Notes: generated by a model not told the origin, from the letters alone. DNA of 64,000 nucleotides from an uncultured Rhodobacter sp. (GCA_945952585.1 CAMFII010000003.1:62001-126000); one strand, 5' to 3'; shown: positions 17,163-26,309, counted from the first letter of the stretch. Numbers and translations: made by a program.

Positions 17163-18500
17163 ATGACAGATTTCCCCCTTCGCACCTCGCGCCGCGGCCT
17201 GCTCGTTGGTGCTGCCGCGCTTGCGACTGCCCCCGCGGCAGCGCTTGCTTCGACCGAAGCCGAACCGCTCCATGCCGCCGATGCGCCGATCGAAGACGCC
17301 GCAAGACTGTCCGACCGGATTTCCCCCTTCGGCCCCCATCAGGCGGGTGTCACCACGCCCCGTCCTGCCAACGGCATGATTGCCTCGTTCCATGTGCTGG
17401 CGGACAGTCCAGCCGATCTTGAGCGGCTGTTCCAGCGCTTGACCGACCGGATCGTCGTTCTGACCAAAGGCGGCCCGGTGCCCGAGGTTGATCCGAAGCT
17501 GCCGCCGACCGACAGCGGCATTCTTGGCCCGGTCCTGACCCCCGATGCGCTGACGGTCACGGTCGGACTTGGCGCCTCGCTTTTCGAGGATCGGCCCTGG
17601 CTGCAACCGGCCAAGCCACGGGCCTTGGTGCGGATGACGCAGTTCCGCAATGACGCGCTGATCGCCGACCTTTCCCACGGCGATCTGGTGATCCAGTTCT
17701 GCGCCAATACGCAGGACACGGTCATCCACGCCCTGCGGGACATCGTGAAGTCAATTCCCGACCAGCTCGTGCTGAAATGGGCGCAAGCGGGCAGTGTTCC
17801 GGTCATCGCGCCGCCGCCCGGCGCCCCGCCGGAAAGCGCGCGCAACTTCCTTGGCTTCCGCGATGGTTCCGCCAACCCGAACAGCGCGGATCCGTCGCTG
17901 ATGGATCAAGTGGTCTGGGTCGGGCCTGAAAATGACGAATCCGGTTGGGCGACGGGCGGCAGCTACATGGCTGTGCGCATCATCCGCAACAACGTGGAGC
18001 GATGGGACCGGACGCCGCTTCTTGAGCAGGAGCGGATCTTTGGCCGGACAAAGGTGACAGGCGCCCCGCTCGACCAGCCTCACGGGACAGAGGCGATGGT
18101 GCCCGATTTCAAGGCCGATCCGCATGGAAAAATCACGCCACTCGACAGCCATATCCGCATGGCCAATCCACGCACCCCGGAGTCACGCGCCAATCTCATT
18201 CTGCGGCGCCCGTTCAACTACGTGAACGGCGTGCTGAAGAACGGCCAGCTTGATCAGGGTCTTCTGTTTATCTGCTGGCAGGCTGACCTCGAAAAGGGGT
18301 TCATCACGGTCCAGCGGCGGCTCGATGGCGAGCCGCTGGAGGAATACGTCAAGCCCGTCGGCGGCGGCTACTTCTTTGCCCTGCCGGGATTTGCCGATGG
18401 CCAGCAGGACTATCTGGGCCGGACGCTGATCGCCTCACTTTCCCCGACAAGCCAGGACTCCAGCCAGTCGGGCCCTTCCACCCATCAGGTCCAGGACTAG
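17163..18500 (+). CDS. efeB: EfeB: Tat-exported Dyp-type haem peroxidase
   Basis: Haem-containing periplasmic peroxidase of the Efe system, proposed to oxidise ferrous iron or act on haem. Residues 8-30 form a twin-arginine signal (TSRRGLLVGAAALATA). The distal GFRDGS motif lies near residue 231 and the proximal haem His in SHIRMANPR near 329. At 445 aa it is full length. Starts 4 bp after efeO and is followed by efeM 24 bp later. Confidence 0.92.
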   Translation: MTDFPLRTSRRGLLVGAAALATAPAAALASTEAEPLHAADAPIEDAARLSDRISPFGPHQAGVTTPRPANGMIASFHVLADSPADLERLFQRLTDRIVVLTKGGPVPEVDPKLPPTDSGILGPVLTPDALTVTVGLGASLFEDRPWLQPAKPRALVRMTQFRNDALIADLSHGDLVIQFCANTQDTVIHALRDIVKSIPDQLVLKWAQAGSVPVIAPPPGAPPESARNFLGFRDGSANPNSADPSLMDQVVWVGPENDESGWATGGSYMAVRIIRNNVERWDRTPLLEQERIFGRTKVTGAPLDQPHGTEAMVPDFKADPHGKITPLDSHIRMANPRTPESRANLILRRPFNYVNGVLKNGQLDQGLLFICWQADLEKGFITVQRRLDGEPLEEYVKPVGGGYFFALPGFADGQQDYLGRTLIASLSPTSQDSSQSGPSTHQVQD

Positions 18501-18524
18501 GGCCGAAAAATCTAAGGAGTCTTC

Positions 18525-19334
18525 ATGCGCACCGTTACCCTTGCCGCAGTCGCCGGCCTTCTTGCCACGACAGGAGCCCATGCGGCCGAACCGCTCGACC
18601 TCGTCGGTCCGGTCAGCGACTACAAGTTGTTCGTGTCGGAACAGACCGACCTTCTGGTCGACGAGACCGAGGCCTTCGTCGCTGCCGTCAAGGCGGGCGA
18701 GGTGGAAAAGGCCAAGGCGCTTTTCGCCCCTACGCGCCAGCACTACGAGATGATCGAACCGATCGCCGAGCTGTTTTCCGACCTTGACGTCGCGATTGAT
18801 AGCCGCGCCGACGACTATGAAAAAGCCGAAGCCGATCCGGCCTTCCCCGGTTTCCACCGGATCGAATACGGCCTGTGGGAGCACAACTCGACCGAGGGGC
18901 TGGATCCGGTGGCCGACCAGCTTCTGACGAATGTGAAGGACCTGCAGGGCCGGATCGAAAGCCTGCCGTTCCCGCCCGAAGTCGTGGTTGGTGGCGCCGC
19001 AGTCCTGATGGAAGAGGTTGCGGCCACCAAGATCTCGGGCGAGGAAGACCGCTACAGTCACACGGATCTTTGGGATTTCAAAGGCAACTTCGACGGCTCT
19101 CAGAAAATCGTCGAACTGGTCAAGCCGCTGATCGCCGACCAGGATCCCGCCTTCATAAAGCAGATCGACGCGAATTTCGAAGTGATCGACGTGACGCTGG
19201 CCAAGTATGAAGAAGGTGACGGCTATGTCACCTACGACAAGCTGACCGATCAGGACCGGATCAAGCTGGCGGCCGCCGTCAATGCGCTGGCCGAGGATCT
19301 CAGCACCCTACGCGGCAAGCTCGGCCTCGACTGA
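18525..19334 (+). CDS. efeM: EfeM-type M75 imelysin-family lipoprotein-free iron-uptake protein
   Basis: A second M75-domain protein in the operon, 269 aa, lacking the cupredoxin domain. It has an N-terminal signal peptide ending near AHA at residues 18-20 and the H-x-x-E motif in GFHRIEYGLWEHNS near residue 110. The M75 domain is closely similar in layout to that of EfeO upstream (same HRIEYGLW core, same YSHTDLWDF/YSQTDLTEF block), suggesting duplication. It ends in a strong terminator, so it closes the operon. Whether it works with EfeO or replaces it under some condition is unknown. AAGGAG precedes the ATG. Confidence 0.85.
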   Translation: MRTVTLAAVAGLLATTGAHAAEPLDLVGPVSDYKLFVSEQTDLLVDETEAFVAAVKAGEVEKAKALFAPTRQHYEMIEPIAELFSDLDVAIDSRADDYEKAEADPAFPGFHRIEYGLWEHNSTEGLDPVADQLLTNVKDLQGRIESLPFPPEVVVGGAAVLMEEVAATKISGEEDRYSHTDLWDFKGNFDGSQKIVELVKPLIADQDPAFIKQIDANFEVIDVTLAKYEEGDGYVTYDKLTDQDRIKLAAAVNALAEDLSTLRGKLGLD

Positions 19335-19361
19335 CACTGCGCCCATCCGAGACGCAACCAA

Positions 19362-19395
19362 CCGCGCAGCCCGCCCCGGCTGCGCGGCTTTTTCT
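19362..19395 (+). terminator. Rho-independent terminator of the efe operon
   Basis: CCGCGCAGCC and GGCTGCGCGG form a perfect 10-bp GC-rich stem with a six-base loop, followed by CTTTTTCTT. It starts 28 bp after the efeM stop. Between it and the tRNA (19396-19482) I see nothing else supportable. Confidence 0.9.
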
Positions 19396-19482
19396 TGCGC
19401 GCACGGCGTCAGGTGCAGACCACATCCACCCCTCTCGGATGGATCACTGTATCTGCGATTTCAGGGGTCTTTCCGAGAGAAG

Positions 19483-19558
19483 TGGTGCCGGTGAAGGGAC
19501 TCGAACCCCCGACCCCATCATTACGAATGACGTGCTCTACCAGCTGAGCTACACCGGC
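19483..19558 (-). tRNA. tRNA-Thr(CGT)
   Basis: On the minus strand the 76-nt sequence folds as a cloverleaf: acceptor arms GCCGGTG/CACCGGC, D arm AGCTCAGCTGGTAGAGC, anticodon stem CGTCA/TGATG around the loop TTCGTAA (anticodon CGT, reading ACG), a T arm with GGTTCGAGTCC, and an encoded 3' CCA. It lies 79 bp downstream of hemY on the same strand. Confidence 0.96.
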
Positions 19559-19637
19559 GACTTCTCTTGCGCGGAGCCGATCTGGCTGCGCGAGCCGCTC
19601 CTTAGCACCGTCGCGGCGGAGTGGGTAGCCCCAATTT

Positions 19638-21071
19638 TCAGGTCTTGGCGGGCGGTTCCGTATCGTCTTCCGAAAGATCATCGGGTTCGGGCGCGGTCTC
19701 TCCAACCAGCAGGGGCAGCAACTCGGACTGGGTGGCGCTTGGACCAGTGGTTTCCTTCGGCTCGCGCCAGGACAGCGTATCAAAGCCGCCGCAGTTGTCG
19801 CACACCGGGGTCCAGCTCGAATGGATGCTGTTGCACTTGTCACAGACCCATTGCGGGCCGCGCGGCGCCGTCAAGGTGCGCGCCAGCCAGCCGCGCACCA
19901 CCGCTTCGTCGGCCCCCTCGCCGCGCTCGATCGCAGCCATGATCGCCAGGCTCCGCCGGGTCGGATGCCGCGTCGGCAGATCGCCAAGCGCACGGCGCGC
20001 GCCGGGAAAATCCTCGGCCGCGAGGTTGAGTTCGGCCAGAAGCATCCGGGTTTCGTCGTTGTCGGGGTTCTGCGACGTCAGGGTGCCGAACCGTTTCAGC
20101 CGCTGAGCCGGGGTTTCGTCGGGCGCAATCTCGGCGAAGGCCGCCGCAAGGTCCGGATGGGGCTGCGAGGCCCAGGCCTTTTTCAGCACGCGGGTTGCGT
20201 TCTTGCTGTCGCCGCGCGCGATATAGCTGCGCGCGGCCATTGCGGCCGCAGGCACCAGATCGGGTGACATGCGGTTCGCCTGGATCGCGGCCTCTTGCGC
20301 CTCGACCGAAGACTCCGAATCCAGGATCGCCTTCGCTTCCTGCAGGGCAAGGACGGCATCGCGGCGGCGGTGAACATCCTTCGGAATGGCACCGCTGCGA
20401 TACTTGGCGCCAAGCGTCGTGCGGGCACCCGACCAGTCGCTGCTTTCGGCCTGAAGTGCCAGAAGCAGATCCTGCGTTTCCTGATGGCGCGGCTTCAGTT
20501 CAAAGGCCTTCTGCGCCAGCTTCAGCGCGGTTTCCTTGTCTCCCTCGTCGAGCTTCTGCTTGATGAGGCCCCTTATACCGATAAAGCGGGACTCGGGATT
20601 GGCCAGAAGGGCCTTGTAGGCTTCGGTGGCCTTCTGGTGATCGCCCGCCGCCTCGGCAGCCTGGGCGGTCAGCAGCGTCGTCAGTTCCGGCTTCTTCAGA
20701 TAGCGCTCGGCCTTCGCCGCACGGCTGAGGGCCAGTTTCGGCTCGCCGGCGGCCAGGGCCTGCATGCCTTCAGAGAAGGCCTGGTAACCCTTCTCGATGC
20801 GGTTGCGGTCGAAGTAGCGGGTGATCGCGGTCTCGTCGCCGTTGATGAAGCGCAGGATCGCCACCACGAAGCCGACAATCCGCAGGACCAGCCAGATCAG
20901 GCCCGTCGCCAGCAGCGCCAGAATCACCGCCTGAAGCGGGCCGAGCGTGAATTCGTAGCCGGACGCAGCAATGCGGACGCCGCCGCCGGTATCGAGAAGC
21001 CATCCTGCGGCAAGCGCGAGAAGAGCGATGATGAGGACGAAGAGAACAACCTTGGTGGCGGACCAGATCAT
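19638..21071 (-). CDS. hemY: HemY-like TPR membrane protein with C-terminal zinc ribbon
   Basis: The 477-aa protein has two N-terminal transmembrane helices (about residues 7-25 and 48-70), the HemY N-terminal domain, and TPR-like helices through about residue 390. Near residues 409-426 it carries two C-x2-C pairs (CDKC and CDNC) in a rubredoxin/zinc-ribbon arrangement like that of LapB. The acidic tail is low complexity. The family is named for its place in haem operons; no enzyme activity is established for this form, and a scaffold role is likely. 9 bp downstream of the Mic60-like gene, with hemD further upstream. Confidence 0.8.
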   Translation of the reverse strand: MIWSATKVVLFVLIIALLALAAGWLLDTGGGVRIAASGYEFTLGPLQAVILALLATGLIWLVLRIVGFVVAILRFINGDETAITRYFDRNRIEKGYQAFSEGMQALAAGEPKLALSRAAKAERYLKKPELTTLLTAQAAEAAGDHQKATEAYKALLANPESRFIGIRGLIKQKLDEGDKETALKLAQKAFELKPRHQETQDLLLALQAESSDWSGARTTLGAKYRSGAIPKDVHRRRDAVLALQEAKAILDSESSVEAQEAAIQANRMSPDLVPAAAMAARSYIARGDSKNATRVLKKAWASQPHPDLAAAFAEIAPDETPAQRLKRFGTLTSQNPDNDETRMLLAELNLAAEDFPGARRALGDLPTRHPTRRSLAIMAAIERGEGADEAVVRGWLARTLTAPRGPQWVCDKCNSIHSSWTPVCDNCGGFDTLSWREPKETTGPSATQSELLPLLVGETAPEPDDLSEDDTEPPAKT

Positions 21072-21080
21072 GGTGTTCCC

Positions 21081-22241
21081 CTATTTCGCCGCAAGGCTGG
21101 CGCTCAGCCCCGCAAGCGCATCCACTGCCGCCTGCCGTTTCGTCGCTTCGGCAATCCATTCCGCCATCGCGGCCTGGGCCGATTCGGGCAGGCTGGCGAT
21201 TCCGGTCAGTGCGGCGGCAACATCGCCCCCGTCCAGCGCGGCTTCGGCCCGCGACAGGATCGCGTCGGGATCGTCACCCTCGCGCGGGGTGAGTGAGCGG
21301 ATGCCTGCCTGCGTCCGCAGGAAAGCGCCCACCCGTTCGCTCCAGGTCGATCCGGCATCCGCGCGCAACGCGGCGGCCAGGGCTTCGCGCGCCGCATCGG
21401 GGAAAGTGCGTTGCAGGTCCACGAGAGTGGGCACGCCACCCGCGGCATCAGCCGAAAGGGCATCTGGAATCGTCAGCCCGGCCGCGCGCAGGTCGTCCAG
21501 TGCGGACGAGAAACTTCCTCCCGCCTCAAGCGCAACAGAGACCCGCCCAAGCGCCAGGTCATTTCGGGCCGCCTGGGCCGAAGCCTGGGCCTCGGAGGCG
21601 ACCTGCTTTGCTGCCTCGGCGGCCGAGGCGAGTTCGGCCTTGGCGTCAGACATCGCTTTCTGGAGGTCAGCCGTCATCGCCGACCCAGCGTTGCCCTGCG
21701 CCTCGACCTGCTGGCGGAGCGCCTGAAGTTCCCGCTCGAATGCTGCGACTGCCGTGGAGGATGCCGCGCCCGCGTCGCCGACAGGTTGCTTTTCGACAGC
21801 CGAGAGACGGGCGTCCAGCGACGCCAAACCCGATTGCAGGGCCGTCACGGCCGCCGATTCGTCCTGTGCAGGGGGCGGCAGTTCGGCCAGCTTGGCCGCG
21901 AATTCGGTGCGCAATGCCTCCAGATCGCCCGAGATGTCCGCAGCGGCAGGGGCCGGAAGGCTGGCCAGCTTCTGCTGGAGGTCGGCAATCGCAGCCTTCT
22001 GGGCCTCTACCTCGGCCTGCAAGGCCGTGACATCAGGCATGGGCCAGCCATTCGGAAGATACCGCGCCAGACCGAATCCGAGCGCTGCAGCGGCTACACC
22101 GCCCAGAAGCAGACCAAGGAAGGTCCCTCCACCGCCGCGCCGGCGGGGCGCGGCAGGAGGCGGATCTTCACGGGGCGTGACGATTTCCTCGATGACTTCG
22201 GCTTCGACCGGCTCTTCAGTCTTGGTGTCCTGTGTCGCCAT
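21081..22241 (-). CDS. Mitofilin/Mic60-like inner-membrane protein
   Basis: The 386-aa protein has an acidic N-terminus, a Pro/Arg/Gly-rich linker, one transmembrane helix at about residues 40-62, a long Ala/Gln/Glu-rich coiled coil at about 70-220, and a C-terminal helical domain. This is the layout of alphaproteobacterial Mic60, the relative of the mitochondrial cristae-shaping protein, which bends membrane and binds outer-membrane partners. The position between hemD and hemY is the position known for this family in Alphaproteobacteria, which strengthens the call over a generic coiled-coil protein. Confidence 0.8.
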   Translation of the reverse strand: MATQDTKTEEPVEAEVIEEIVTPREDPPPAAPRRRGGGGTFLGLLLGGVAAAALGFGLARYLPNGWPMPDVTALQAEVEAQKAAIADLQQKLASLPAPAAADISGDLEALRTEFAAKLAELPPPAQDESAAVTALQSGLASLDARLSAVEKQPVGDAGAASSTAVAAFERELQALRQQVEAQGNAGSAMTADLQKAMSDAKAELASAAEAAKQVASEAQASAQAARNDLALGRVSVALEAGGSFSSALDDLRAAGLTIPDALSADAAGGVPTLVDLQRTFPDAAREALAAALRADAGSTWSERVGAFLRTQAGIRSLTPREGDDPDAILSRAEAALDGGDVAAALTGIASLPESAQAAMAEWIAEATKRQAAVDALAGLSASLAAK

Positions 22242-22313
22242 CAGCCGAATCCTCCCACCTTGATTGGAAGCTGCACTTCCAGTTTGGAGATTAAGCCGCA
22301 GGGTGGCGGGGCA

Positions 22314-23051
22314 TCAAGGCTGTGAGGCTGTAGCAAGTAGACCCGCGACCGCATCGAGCATCGCTTCGCCGTCGGGGCGCAGGGAGACCGAAAGATGCGG
22401 AGGGGAAAAGGTCAGGGACCGGGCCGCAGCCGGACTGATCGCCGCAATCGAAAGCCGGGCGACAGGCGGATTGGCCAGAAGCTGCTGCGACAGCAGCCTT
22501 GCTGTCCGGGGCGAATAGATCGGGGCAATGACTGGAATGTCTTCGGCCAGCAAGTCCCGCGCCTCGGGGGAAAGAGGCAGGGCGTCCTGTCGGTAGACGA
22601 TCGTCTCTTGCGTCTCTAATCCGCCAGAATTGAGTGTCTGTGCCAGGTCGCCGGACACCTCCTGCCCCCGCACATGCAGAAGCGGCCCACGCAAGCCTGA
22701 CCGAAGCACAAGGTCGGCCAGAGCCTGCGCATCGCCCCCGGCGGATTGCGCCTGATACCCGGCTGCGGCGGCTGCCGCGGTGGTCGCATCGCCGACACAC
22801 CAGGCGGAGCTTCCCGCCAAGAGCGAAAGCCGGTGCGCACCCTCGACCCCACTGGCCGAGGTGAAAAGCAAGCCGGTCCAGTCACGGCGTGGCAGATCCG
22901 GGGACAGAAAGACCGGCGCCATCAGGGGGGAATGAACGATCCGCAGGTCGGGGCCGAAGCGGGCCCGAAGGTCTTCGGCCAGCCGCGCGGACTGAGCCGC
23001 GGGACGGGTCAGCAGGAAGGCGGGCGGTCCGTGACGGGATTGTCTGGCCAT
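22314..23051 (-). CDS. hemD: Uroporphyrinogen-III synthase
   Basis: Closes and inverts ring D of the linear tetrapyrrole for haem, sirohaem, cobalamin and bacteriochlorophyll. The 245-aa protein shows the weakly conserved HemD pattern: LLTRPAAQSARLAEDL at the start, LLFTSASGVEGAHRL, and a C-terminal IAAISPAAARSL segment. The ATG at 23051 matches the family N-terminus; the frame stays open for another kilobase upstream but only as antisense of tsaD. Head of the hemD-mic60-hemY run; divergent from tsaD across 45 bp that must hold both promoters. Confidence 0.88.
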   Translation of the reverse strand: MARQSRHGPPAFLLTRPAAQSARLAEDLRARFGPDLRIVHSPLMAPVFLSPDLPRRDWTGLLFTSASGVEGAHRLSLLAGSSAWCVGDATTAAAAAAGYQAQSAGGDAQALADLVLRSGLRGPLLHVRGQEVSGDLAQTLNSGGLETQETIVYRQDALPLSPEARDLLAEDIPVIAPIYSPRTARLLSQQLLANPPVARLSIAAISPAAARSLTFSPPHLSVSLRPDGEAMLDAVAGLLATASQP

Positions 23052-23096
23052 GCTTGCGGTGTTACCTGCGCGATATCCTTCTGACAATCGGCGGTC

Positions 23097-24194
23097 ATGG
23101 GCGGGACGCTTACCTTTCTGGGGCTGGAAAGCAGTTGCGACGATACCGCCGCAGCCGTGGTCCGGCATGCGCCCGACAAATCCCCGCAGATCCTGTCGTC
23201 GGTCGTGTCCGGTCAGACCGATCTGCACGCAGCCTTCGGTGGCGTGGTGCCGGAAATAGCCGCCCGTGCCCATGCCGAACGGCTCGATCTTTGCGTCGAA
23301 CAGGCGCTGGATCAGGCCGGGGTCCGGCTGGATGACCTGGACGGGATTGCGGTGACCTCCGGGCCGGGGTTGATCGGCGGGGTTCTGTCTGGCGTGATGA
23401 CGGCAAAGGGCCTCGCGGCGGGGGCGGGGCTGCCCCTTATCGGGGTCAACCATCTGGCCGGACATGCCCTGACGCCGCGCCTGACGGATGGGCTGCCTTT
23501 CCCCTACCTGATGCTTCTGGTGTCGGGTGGGCATTGCCAGTTCCTGCTTGTGGATGGGGTAGAAGGCTTTCACAGGCTGGGCGGTACGATCGACGACGCG
23601 CCCGGAGAGGCTTTTGACAAGACAGCGAAACTTCTGGGCTTGCCTCAGCCTGGCGGCCCGTCGGTCGAAGTCGAGGCAAGGCTGGGCGATCCGAGACGAT
23701 TTGCCTTTCCAAGACCACTTCTCGACCGGCCCGGATGCGACTTGTCGTTCTCGGGGCTGAAGACGGCGCTGTTGCGGGCCCGTGACGCGCTGATCGCCGA
23801 AAAAGGCGGGATCACGCTGCAGGACCGGCGGGACCTTTGCGCCGGGTTTCAGGCGGCTGTCGCCGAGGTTCTGGCTGAAAAGACCCGTCGCGCGCTTGCG
23901 TCCTATCTGGAACGCAAACCGGCAGAGGCCGCCTTGGCCGTGGCTGGCGGTGTGGCGGCGAACGGGGCAATCCGGTCGGCACTGGAGCATGTTTGCGCGG
24001 CGGCGCGTGTGCGGTTCCTCGCGCCGCCCCTGCGGCTTTGCACGGATAACGCCGCGATGATCGCGTGGGCGGGAATCGAGCGGACGCGCGGTGGCCACCC
24101 GCAGGCCAGCGATCTGGTCGCCCGCCCGCGGTGGCCGCTGGACCAGTCGGCGCCGGCGCTGATCGGCTCTGGCAAGAAGGGGGCCAAGGCATGA
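23097..24194 (+). CDS. tsaD: tRNA N6-adenosine threonylcarbamoyltransferase
   Basis: Catalytic subunit for t6A37 formation on ANN-decoding tRNAs, with TsaB and TsaE. 365 aa. The ASKHA fold begins [14 protein letters not shown], and the metal-binding H-x3-H is HLAGH near residues 118-122. Also present are [10 protein letters not shown] and [10 protein letters not shown]. Stop and gpsA start overlap (ATGA). TsaE is at 35.1 kb in the same window. Confidence 0.95.
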   Translation: MGGTLTFLGLESSCDDTAAAVVRHAPDKSPQILSSVVSGQTDLHAAFGGVVPEIAARAHAERLDLCVEQALDQAGVRLDDLDGIAVTSGPGLIGGVLSGVMTAKGLAAGAGLPLIGVNHLAGHALTPRLTDGLPFPYLMLLVSGGHCQFLLVDGVEGFHRLGGTIDDAPGEAFDKTAKLLGLPQPGGPSVEVEARLGDPRRFAFPRPLLDRPGCDLSFSGLKTALLRARDALIAEKGGITLQDRRDLCAGFQAAVAEVLAEKTRRALASYLERKPAEAALAVAGGVAANGAIRSALEHVCAAARVRFLAPPLRLCTDNAAMIAWAGIERTRGGHPQASDLVARPRWPLDQSAPALIGSGKKGAKA

Positions 24195-25138
24195 TCGGGA
24201 TCATCGGGGCCGGCGCCTTCGGCAGCGCACTTGCCGTCACCCTCGCGCGGGAAGGCCGATCGGTGCGGCTTTGGGCCCGCGATGCCCGCGATCTGGACGG
24301 GCGGATCAGCCGCAAGCTTCCGGGCGTGGAACTGCCCGAAAGCGTCTCTGTTACGGCCGAACTGGCGGATCTTCGTCCCGCCGAGACCGTGCTTCTGGCG
24401 ATTCCGACACAGGCTCTGGGCGGTTTCCTGGCCGAAAATGCTGCCCTTCTGGACGGCAAGGCGCTGGTCGCCTGCTGCAAGGGTGTTGATCTTGCGACGC
24501 TGCGTGGTCCGACAGCTCTAGTGGCCGAGGCTTGCCCCGCCGCGCGTGCCGCGATTCTGACCGGGCCGAGCTTCGCCACGGATATCGCCCGCGGCCTGCC
24601 GACCGCGCTGACGCTTGCCTGCGCGGACGAGGCGACGGGTCACGCGCTTCAGCACCAGCTCTCGACCTCGGCGCTGCGTCTCTACCGGACGACCGATGTC
24701 ACCGGTGCCGAGCTTGGCGGCGCGTTGAAGAACGTGATCGCCATTGCGGCGGGCGTTGTCATCGGCGCGGGCCTTGGCGACTCTGCCCGCGCTGCCCTGA
24801 TGACCCGCGGCTATGCCGAGATGGTTCGACTGGCCCGGTCGCTCGGGGCGCAAGGCGAAACGCTTGCCGGGCTGTCAGGTCTTGGCGACCTTGTGCTCAC
24901 CTGCACGTCGCTCCAGTCGCGCAACTTCCGTTTTGGCCATGCGATTGGTGCCGGCGAGGGTTTCGACCCTGCGGTCACCGTCGAGGGCGTTGCCACGTCC
25001 AAGGCAGTGACGGCGCTGGCGGCCCGGATCGGGGTCGACATGCCGGTCGCCGCCATGGTCGCAGCCCTTGTCGACAACCGGATTTCCCTGACACAGGCCG
25101 TGCAAAGCCTGCTGTCCCGCCCCCTCAAACAGGAGTGA
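24191..25138 (+). CDS. gpsA: NAD(P)-dependent glycerol-3-phosphate dehydrogenase
   Basis: Reduces dihydroxyacetone phosphate to sn-glycerol-3-phosphate for phospholipid synthesis. The 315 aa start with the Rossmann motif [10 protein letters not shown] (residues 6-15). The family blocks [22 protein letters not shown] and the catalytic-lysine segment [13 protein letters not shown] are present. ATG overlaps the tsaD stop, a common pairing in Alphaproteobacteria. Confidence 0.95.
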   Translation: MIGIIGAGAFGSALAVTLAREGRSVRLWARDARDLDGRISRKLPGVELPESVSVTAELADLRPAETVLLAIPTQALGGFLAENAALLDGKALVACCKGVDLATLRGPTALVAEACPAARAAILTGPSFATDIARGLPTALTLACADEATGHALQHQLSTSALRLYRTTDVTGAELGGALKNVIAIAAGVVIGAGLGDSARAALMTRGYAEMVRLARSLGAQGETLAGLSGLGDLVLTCTSLQSRNFRFGHAIGAGEGFDPAVTVEGVATSKAVTALAARIGVDMPVAAMVAALVDNRISLTQAVQSLLSRPLKQE

Positions 25139-25141
25139 AGA

Positions 25142-25414
25142 ATGCTCGTCGCCTTCGTCGGTCGAGACAAACCCGGCCATCTGCAGACCCGGATCGACAA
25201 CCGTCCCGCGCATGTCGACTACCTCAAGACCTGTGGGATCGTCGTTATGGCCGGGCCGCTTCTCGATGACGCCGGCCAGATGTGTGGCTCGCTGGTGGTG
25301 CTGAATGTCGACACGATAGACCAGGCACGGGCCTGGGCGGCGGCGGATCCTTATGCGAAGGCCGGTCTGTTCGAAAAGTCCGAGCTGATCCAGTGGAACA
25401 AGGTGATCGGCTGA
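25142..25414 (+). CDS. YciI-like protein
   Basis: A 90-aa ferredoxin-like-fold protein of the YCII family. Visible conserved features are the RPAHVDYLKT helix with its His/Asp pair and a DPYAKAGLF segment. Biochemical role is unknown in general; some members act as dimeric hydrolases or dehalogenase-like enzymes. It starts 3 bp after gpsA and its stop overlaps the EVE gene start by one base, so tsaD-gpsA-yciI-EVE is one unit. Confidence 0.85.
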   Translation: MLVAFVGRDKPGHLQTRIDNRPAHVDYLKTCGIVVMAGPLLDDAGQMCGSLVVLNVDTIDQARAWAAADPYAKAGLFEKSELIQWNKVIG

Positions 25415-25833
25415 TGGCGTACTGGCTGTTCAAGTCGGAGCCGGACGTCTGGGGCTGGGACCATCAGGTCGCCAAGGGAGACGAAGGCGAAGAGTGGCAT
25501 GGAGTGCGCAACTATCAGGCGCGCAACAACATGCGAGCGATGAAGATCGGTGATCGGGGGTTCTTCTATCACTCGAACATCGGAAAAGAGATCGTCGGCA
25601 TCGTCGAGGTCATCCGCGAAAGCACGCCGGACAGCACCACCGACGATCCACGGTGGGATTGCGTGTGGATCAAGGCGGTCGAGCCGATGAAACGCCCCGT
25701 GACGCTTGAGGATTGCAAGGTCCAACCGGGTCTGGAGTCCATGGTTCTGGTCAACAACACGCGGCTGTCGGTGCAGCCGGTCACCGAGGCGGAATGGCAG
25801 ATCATCCGGCGCATGGGCGGGCTGGACGGCTGA
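25414..25833 (+). CDS. EVE domain protein
   Basis: 139 aa, almost entirely one EVE domain (PUA-like fold, related to YTH readers): MAYWLFKSEP at the start and the WHGVRNYQARNNMR signature near residues 29-42. EVE proteins are thought to bind modified bases in DNA or RNA. The ATG shares its first base with the YciI stop. An open frame 132 bp further upstream is out of keeping with the family start. The pairing with a t6A enzyme in the same operon is suggestive but is a common housekeeping arrangement. Confidence 0.88.
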   Translation: MAYWLFKSEPDVWGWDHQVAKGDEGEEWHGVRNYQARNNMRAMKIGDRGFFYHSNIGKEIVGIVEVIRESTPDSTTDDPRWDCVWIKAVEPMKRPVTLEDCKVQPGLESMVLVNNTRLSVQPVTEAEWQIIRRMGGLDG

Positions 25834-25880
25834 GGACTGCTGCCCCATGATCCCCGGGGAAAGCCTTCGGGGAGTCTGAT

Positions 25881-26273
25881 ATGCAGTTCTGGACGGTGAT
25901 CATTGCGGCGGCGGCGGCCTATGTCTTTGGCGCAGCCTGGTACATGGGCCTGTCCCGGGCCTGGCTGACTGCGGCCGGCATCGCGGTGGGGCCAGATGGT
26001 CGCCCGTTACGGCGTGGCGCCATGCCTTTCGTGATCGGGGCCGTCCTGCTGATCCTCGTGGCCGGGATGATGCGCCACATCTTCCAGATGGCCGGACTCG
26101 ACACGTTTCTGGAAGGTCTGATGGGTGGCTTCGGCCTTGGCGCATTCATCGTGCTGCCCTGGATCGCCATGAACTATGTCTATGCCGGCCGGCCTCGGAA
26201 CCTGACGTTGATCGACGGCGGCTATGCCGTCATCGCCTGCACGATCATTGGTATCGTCCTTGGCATCATGTAA
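25881..26273 (+). CDS. DUF1761-like small membrane protein
   Basis: 130 aa with four hydrophobic segments (about residues 3-22, 49-68, 78-100, 108-129), consistent with a DUF1761 integral membrane protein. The N-terminal VIIAAAAAYVFGAAWYMGL is typical of that family. Function unknown. A 6-bp stem (25851-25856 with 25868-25873) places the ribosome-binding GGGGAG in a hairpin just before the ATG. It ends 4 bp before a minus-strand terminator. Confidence 0.75.
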   Translation: MQFWTVIIAAAAAYVFGAAWYMGLSRAWLTAAGIAVGPDGRPLRRGAMPFVIGAVLLILVAGMMRHIFQMAGLDTFLEGLMGGFGLGAFIVLPWIAMNYVYAGRPRNLTLIDGGYAVIACTIIGIVLGIM

Positions 26274-26277
26274 GAAA

Positions 26278-26309
26278 AGGAGGGCCCCGACCCCGGACGG
26301 GACCCTCCT
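26278..26309 (-). terminator. Minus-strand hairpin with T-run, second terminator after the DUF2853 gene
   Basis: Read on the minus strand, AGGAGGGTCCCG and CGGGGCCCTCCT pair over about 12 positions with one G-U, followed by TTTTCTTAC. It lies just beyond the convergent DUF1761 stop, so it probably catches read-through from the minus-strand gene. On the plus strand no T-run follows. Confidence 0.65.

Noticed and set aside
23052-24098. N-terminal extension of hemD by about 350 codons
   Set aside because: It is the antisense of tsaD. The true HemD start fits the ATG at 23051.
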